A stretch of 64,000 nucleotides of DNA. Origin: CAZWEJ01 sp964632435. GTDB taxonomy: Bacteria; Patescibacteriota; Saccharimonadia; UBA4664; SCTI01. The notes under the pieces were generated by a model, which worked only from the letters and a program-made list of their open reading frames with translations, was not told the DNA's origin and ran no database searches. The position numbers were made by a program, and so were the translations under genes. The stretch covers positions 1-64,000 of the forward strand of contig CAZWEJ010000002.1 of NCBI GenBank assembly GCA_964632435.1, in the 5' to 3' direction. Within the stretch, counting starts at the first letter, position 1. Every line of letters begins with the position of its first letter. Positions 61,290 to 64,000 of the stretch are shown here, piece after piece.

Positions 61290-63801
61290 CTAATTGAGAT
61301 ACTAGCAGTTTAGTATCGGCTTGGCGATTGCGTGTTTCTTCAACCAACTCGGCTGGCGCAGATTCAACATAACTCTTGTTATCGAGCTGTTTTTCGAGCC
61401 TCTGTAAATAAGCATTAGCTTCATCGAAACGCTTATGTATGAGGTCGATGTACTTTTCTACAGTCCCCTGCTCTGCCTCAACCCAGGCTTCAAATGAAGT
61501 TGATTGAATTCTAATTCCGGTAGTTGGTTTTCCAGCCTTTATTTCGCCAGTTCTGGCGAGTCCTTTTACAATCCCCCACTCCCCTTCTTCGATTCCCGAC
61601 GAAATATGAATAGATGGTTTTTGAAGAGATAATTCAGCCGAAATAGTACGAATTTGGCTTACCAAAGCCATAATATTCGTAAATGCATTATCATTACCTG
61701 TCCCGGTGGTAGCCTTTGGCCAAGGCTCAACTATAAGATTTCCGCTTTGCCAAGGCAAAAACTGCCAAATTGCCTCTGACACAAAAGGAGCGAATGGGTG
61801 GGAAAGCTTGAGGATCGTCTCTAAACCATAAGCCAGAACTCCTTCATTTGGACTGTATTTGCTGGCTTCAACATACCAATCAGCGAAATCGTCCCAAAGG
61901 AGGGAATAGAGTAGCTCCTGAGCCTCACTAAACCTGTACGAATCTAAAGCTGCTGTAATCTGTATAGTTTTTTGATCGATCTGGTCAATAATCCAAGCAT
62001 CGGCGGAGGACTTAATCTCGAACTTACCATCAAAGTCTTCAATTTTTCCAAGACTGTATCTGGAAACATTCCATAGTTTGTTACAGAAATTACGATAGGT
62101 TTCCACTCGTTTTTCGCTGAATGACTGGTTTTGACCCGCACTCCTGTTGGCGATCAGGCCCATTCTAAGAGCATCCGCTCCGTACTTCTCGTGAAGGGGA
62201 GTAGGAGTAAGGGAATTGCCCTTGGATTTGCTCATTTTCTGCTTACCAACAGTGATCAATCCATGCAGGTACACAGTTTTGAAAGGTACCTCATCCGTTA
62301 GATATAGGCCGAGCATTATCATTCTAGAAACCCACCAGAAGAGAATATCTGCACCTGTCTCCATAACAGATGTAGGGTAGAACCGTTTGAAATCTTCACT
62401 ATCTGGATATTTGAGAGTTACTTCTGGCCACTGACCAGATGAAAACCAGGTATCAAAGGTGTCCGGATCCTTGTAGTACGTTTTGCCATCACGTTCAATT
62501 TGATCGTCATTTGCATCAATATCGATTATGGCGTCGCCATCATCAGATATAAATGCGGGGATTGGGATACCCCATACAATCTGTCGAGAAACGTTCCAAT
62601 CCCTTAGGTTTTCATACCATTGGATTAGTACGGCTTTCTTGCTGGAAGGGTAAATCTCAATCTGGTTTTCTTCAAGAGCCTGAATTGCGCGTTGAGCCAG
62701 AGGCTGAACCCTGATTAGCCACTGATCCATAACCAGAGGCTGTATAACGTTCCCGCACTTATAGCAGTGTCCAACAGAGTGAGTGTAGTCTTCGGTTTTC
62801 ACAAGAAAACCACCCTGATCTAGCTCATCAAGAACTTTCTTTCTTGCAGCTTTAAAGTCCAGGCCTCGATAGTTTTCAGGGGCGCTATCTGACATCTTGC
62901 CCTGCTTGTTGATCACCTCAATCTGGGGTAGATTATGTCGTTCGGAGATCTCAAAATCGAGAGGATCATGAGCAGGAGTTACCTTAACGGCACCTGTACC
63001 GAACTCAGGATTAACCCCTTCATCGGCGACAATTGGTATGCTGCGGCCAGCTATTGGAAGAGAAACCAGCTTTCCGATAAATCTGGTATATCGTTCGTCA
63101 TTAGGGTGTACTGCTACAGCTGTATCTCCCAGCATTGTTTCTGGTCGAGTGGTAGCAATCACGATATGGTCGCCTGTATCCTCAATAGGGTAGCGTATGT
63201 GCCATAGATGGCCTTGAACTTCCTTATACTCGACTTCCAGATCAGAGAAGGCGGTTCCATGGAATGTACAGTAATTTACGATTCGCTTTCCGCGATAAAC
63301 CAGATCATCCTCCCAGAGCTTCTTGAAGGTTTCGTGGGCAGTACGGACTACATGTGGATCTAGTGTAAAGGTGTTGCGCGACCAATCAACAGATGCACCA
63401 ATTCTGCGCTGCTGGTCTTCCATTCGGCCTTTATTGGATTGAACGAAGTCCCATATCTGTTGATAGAGTTCCTCACGCGAGTAATCAAACCTAGATTTGC
63501 CTTCTTTCTCCAGATGACGCTCAAACATAACCTGGGTTTCGAAGCCAGCATGGTCAGCTCCTGGCAGAAATAGAGCGGCTTTACCTTGCATGCGCGCATA
63601 TCGAGTCATTAGATCCTGTAGAGCTGTTGATAGAGTGTGCCCGATATGCAAATCAGCATTCGCATTAGGAGGTGGCATCAAGATGGTAAACGGCTCCTTA
63701 TTTGGGTCGTCAGTGGGCTTGAAGGCACTCGACTCCTCCCATTTCTGGTAAATATCGTGCTCGTATTTATGTGGCTCGTAAGCCTTTTCCATCTCTCTCA
63801 T
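61261..63801 (-). CDS. valS: Valyl-tRNA synthetase
   Basis: An 846-residue class I synthetase that charges tRNA-Val. The HIGH motif is at residues 52-55 in NADLHIGHTLS, and the KMSKS loop is in GKQKMSKSKGNS near the middle third. The editing domain (about 200-350) has ATTRPETMLGDTAV and the GTGAVKVTPAHDP stretch. The WYVEASKY block begins the anticodon-binding domain, and the last 60 residues form the C-terminal coiled-coil arm (VEKYIDLIHKRFDEANAYL). A second ATG at codon 4 is an alternative start. It follows tsaD by about 38 bases. Confidence 0.97.
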   Translation of the reverse strand: MREMEKAYEPHKYEHDIYQKWEESSAFKPTDDPNKEPFTILMPPPNANADLHIGHTLSTALQDLMTRYARMQGKAALFLPGADHAGFETQVMFERHLEKEGKSRFDYSREELYQQIWDFVQSNKGRMEDQQRRIGASVDWSRNTFTLDPHVVRTAHETFKKLWEDDLVYRGKRIVNYCTFHGTAFSDLEVEYKEVQGHLWHIRYPIEDTGDHIVIATTRPETMLGDTAVAVHPNDERYTRFIGKLVSLPIAGRSIPIVADEGVNPEFGTGAVKVTPAHDPLDFEISERHNLPQIEVINKQGKMSDSAPENYRGLDFKAARKKVLDELDQGGFLVKTEDYTHSVGHCYKCGNVIQPLVMDQWLIRVQPLAQRAIQALEENQIEIYPSSKKAVLIQWYENLRDWNVSRQIVWGIPIPAFISDDGDAIIDIDANDDQIERDGKTYYKDPDTFDTWFSSGQWPEVTLKYPDSEDFKRFYPTSVMETGADILFWWVSRMIMLGLYLTDEVPFKTVYLHGLITVGKQKMSKSKGNSLTPTPLHEKYGADALRMGLIANRSAGQNQSFSEKRVETYRNFCNKLWNVSRYSLGKIEDFDGKFEIKSSADAWIIDQIDQKTIQITAALDSYRFSEAQELLYSLLWDDFADWYVEASKYSPNEGVLAYGLETILKLSHPFAPFVSEAIWQFLPWQSGNLIVEPWPKATTGTGNDNAFTNIMALVSQIRTISAELSLQKPSIHISSGIEEGEWGIVKGLARTGEIKAGKPTTGIRIQSTSFEAWVEAEQGTVEKYIDLIHKRFDEANAYLQRLEKQLDNKSYVESAPAELVEETRNRQADTKLLVSQLDEQLKSIKQ

Positions 63802-63839
63802 AGCGCTAATTTTATCATAGGAGAGACTAATCTTAAGAA

Positions 63840-64000
63840 CTACATTGATAAAACAGGGTCAACTTTGGCATCAAGAGGAGATGCTGTTTTTTGTGTTTTC
63901 GCGTGAAAACATCCTAAGGCTGCAATCATTGCGGCATTGTCTGTGCATAGCTCAATCGACGGATAGGGGAGTAGGCCAGGGATATCCGCCATCTTAGCTC
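63840..64000 (-). CDS. tsaD: TsaD (tRNA t6A transferase subunit), C-terminal fragment
   Basis: The last 53 codons of a minus-strand gene that starts beyond the window. The visible end has YPSIELCTDNAAMIAALG, the conserved TsaD C-terminal motif around CTDNAAMIA, which supplies metal/ATP-site residues. TsaD transfers the threonylcarbamoyl group to A37 of ANN-decoding tRNAs. It sits just upstream of valS in the same direction, so the two may be co-transcribed. Confidence 0.88.
   Translation of the reverse strand, partial: AKMADIPGLLPYPSIELCTDNAAMIAALGCFHAKTQKTASPLDAKVDPVLSM

Noticed and set aside
1..64000. CRISPR array
   Set aside because: No regularly spaced direct repeats with unique spacers were seen, and no cas-like gene is present.
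1..64000. Recoded TGA (glycine), as in Absconditabacteria or Gracilibacteria
   Set aside because: dnaA and several overlapping genes (ATGA junctions) end in TGA, and proteins are full length with the standard code.

Overview
The window looks like chromosomal DNA of a Candidate Phyla Radiation (Patescibacteria) bacterium, most likely Candidatus Saccharibacteria or a close relative. The support is a compact minus/plus gene layout with many ATGA or TAATG overlaps, TGA used as a normal stop (dnaA ends in TGA), a short Gram-positive-type YidC, a PrgI/VirB4/TrbL-type secretion locus with no relaxase, and a tandem array of VirB2-like small membrane proteins. The phylum assignment is inference. An exact run of 100 N at 58853-58952, flanked by an identical 55-base sequence, shows this is a draft scaffold.

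Layout. 1-2.9 kb is a small accessory stretch beside tRNA-Asn: two P-loop proteins, a histidine phosphatase, small unknown proteins, gene debris and short repeats, one of which copies the tRNA 3' end. 3.0-6.8 kb holds a soluble PAS histidine kinase with three receiver-only response regulators, divergent from a cellulose-synthase-like glycosyltransferase. LexA follows at 6.9 kb, with an alphaproteobacterial-style direct-repeat box inside its promoter. 7.6-17 kb encodes the cell surface: two secreted beta-helix proteins with dockerin-like C-termini, a VanW protein, a mannose-1-phosphate guanylyltransferase, an Ig-like anchored protein, and a lysozyme-like protein with three NBR1-like Ig repeats. 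17-32.6 kb is a large surface-glycan cluster with glycosyltransferases, methyltransferases, an ABC exporter (Wzm/Wzt type), a Wzx-type flippase and a large multispanning protein.

33.6-39.7 kb is the replication-origin neighbourhood: jag-yidC-rnpA-rpmH leftwards, a candidate oriC, then dnaA-dnaN-recF and a DciA-like gene rightwards. 39.7-56.8 kb is a type IV secretion-like locus. The leftward arm carries a membrane-anchored protein, a transglycosylase/M23 hydrolase, an M15-like protein, a VirB4 ATPase, a separate VirB4-N-like protein, PrgI and two TrbL/VirB6-like proteins. The rightward arm carries eight VirB2-like pilin candidates, the last with its own strong promoter, ribosome site and terminator. 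No coupling ATPase, relaxase or transposase is visible, so a surface machine (attachment, secretion or DNA uptake) is more likely than conjugation.

56.9-64 kb holds an HSP20 chaperone, a ComF-like phosphoribosyltransferase, a tRNA cluster (three serine tRNAs and one arginine tRNA), several tiny strongly promoted or strongly ribosome-bound genes of unknown function, valS with a TPR-like partner, and the C-terminus of tsaD. The glycan genes, the peptidoglycan hydrolases and the secretion locus together describe a bacterium investing heavily in its cell surface.
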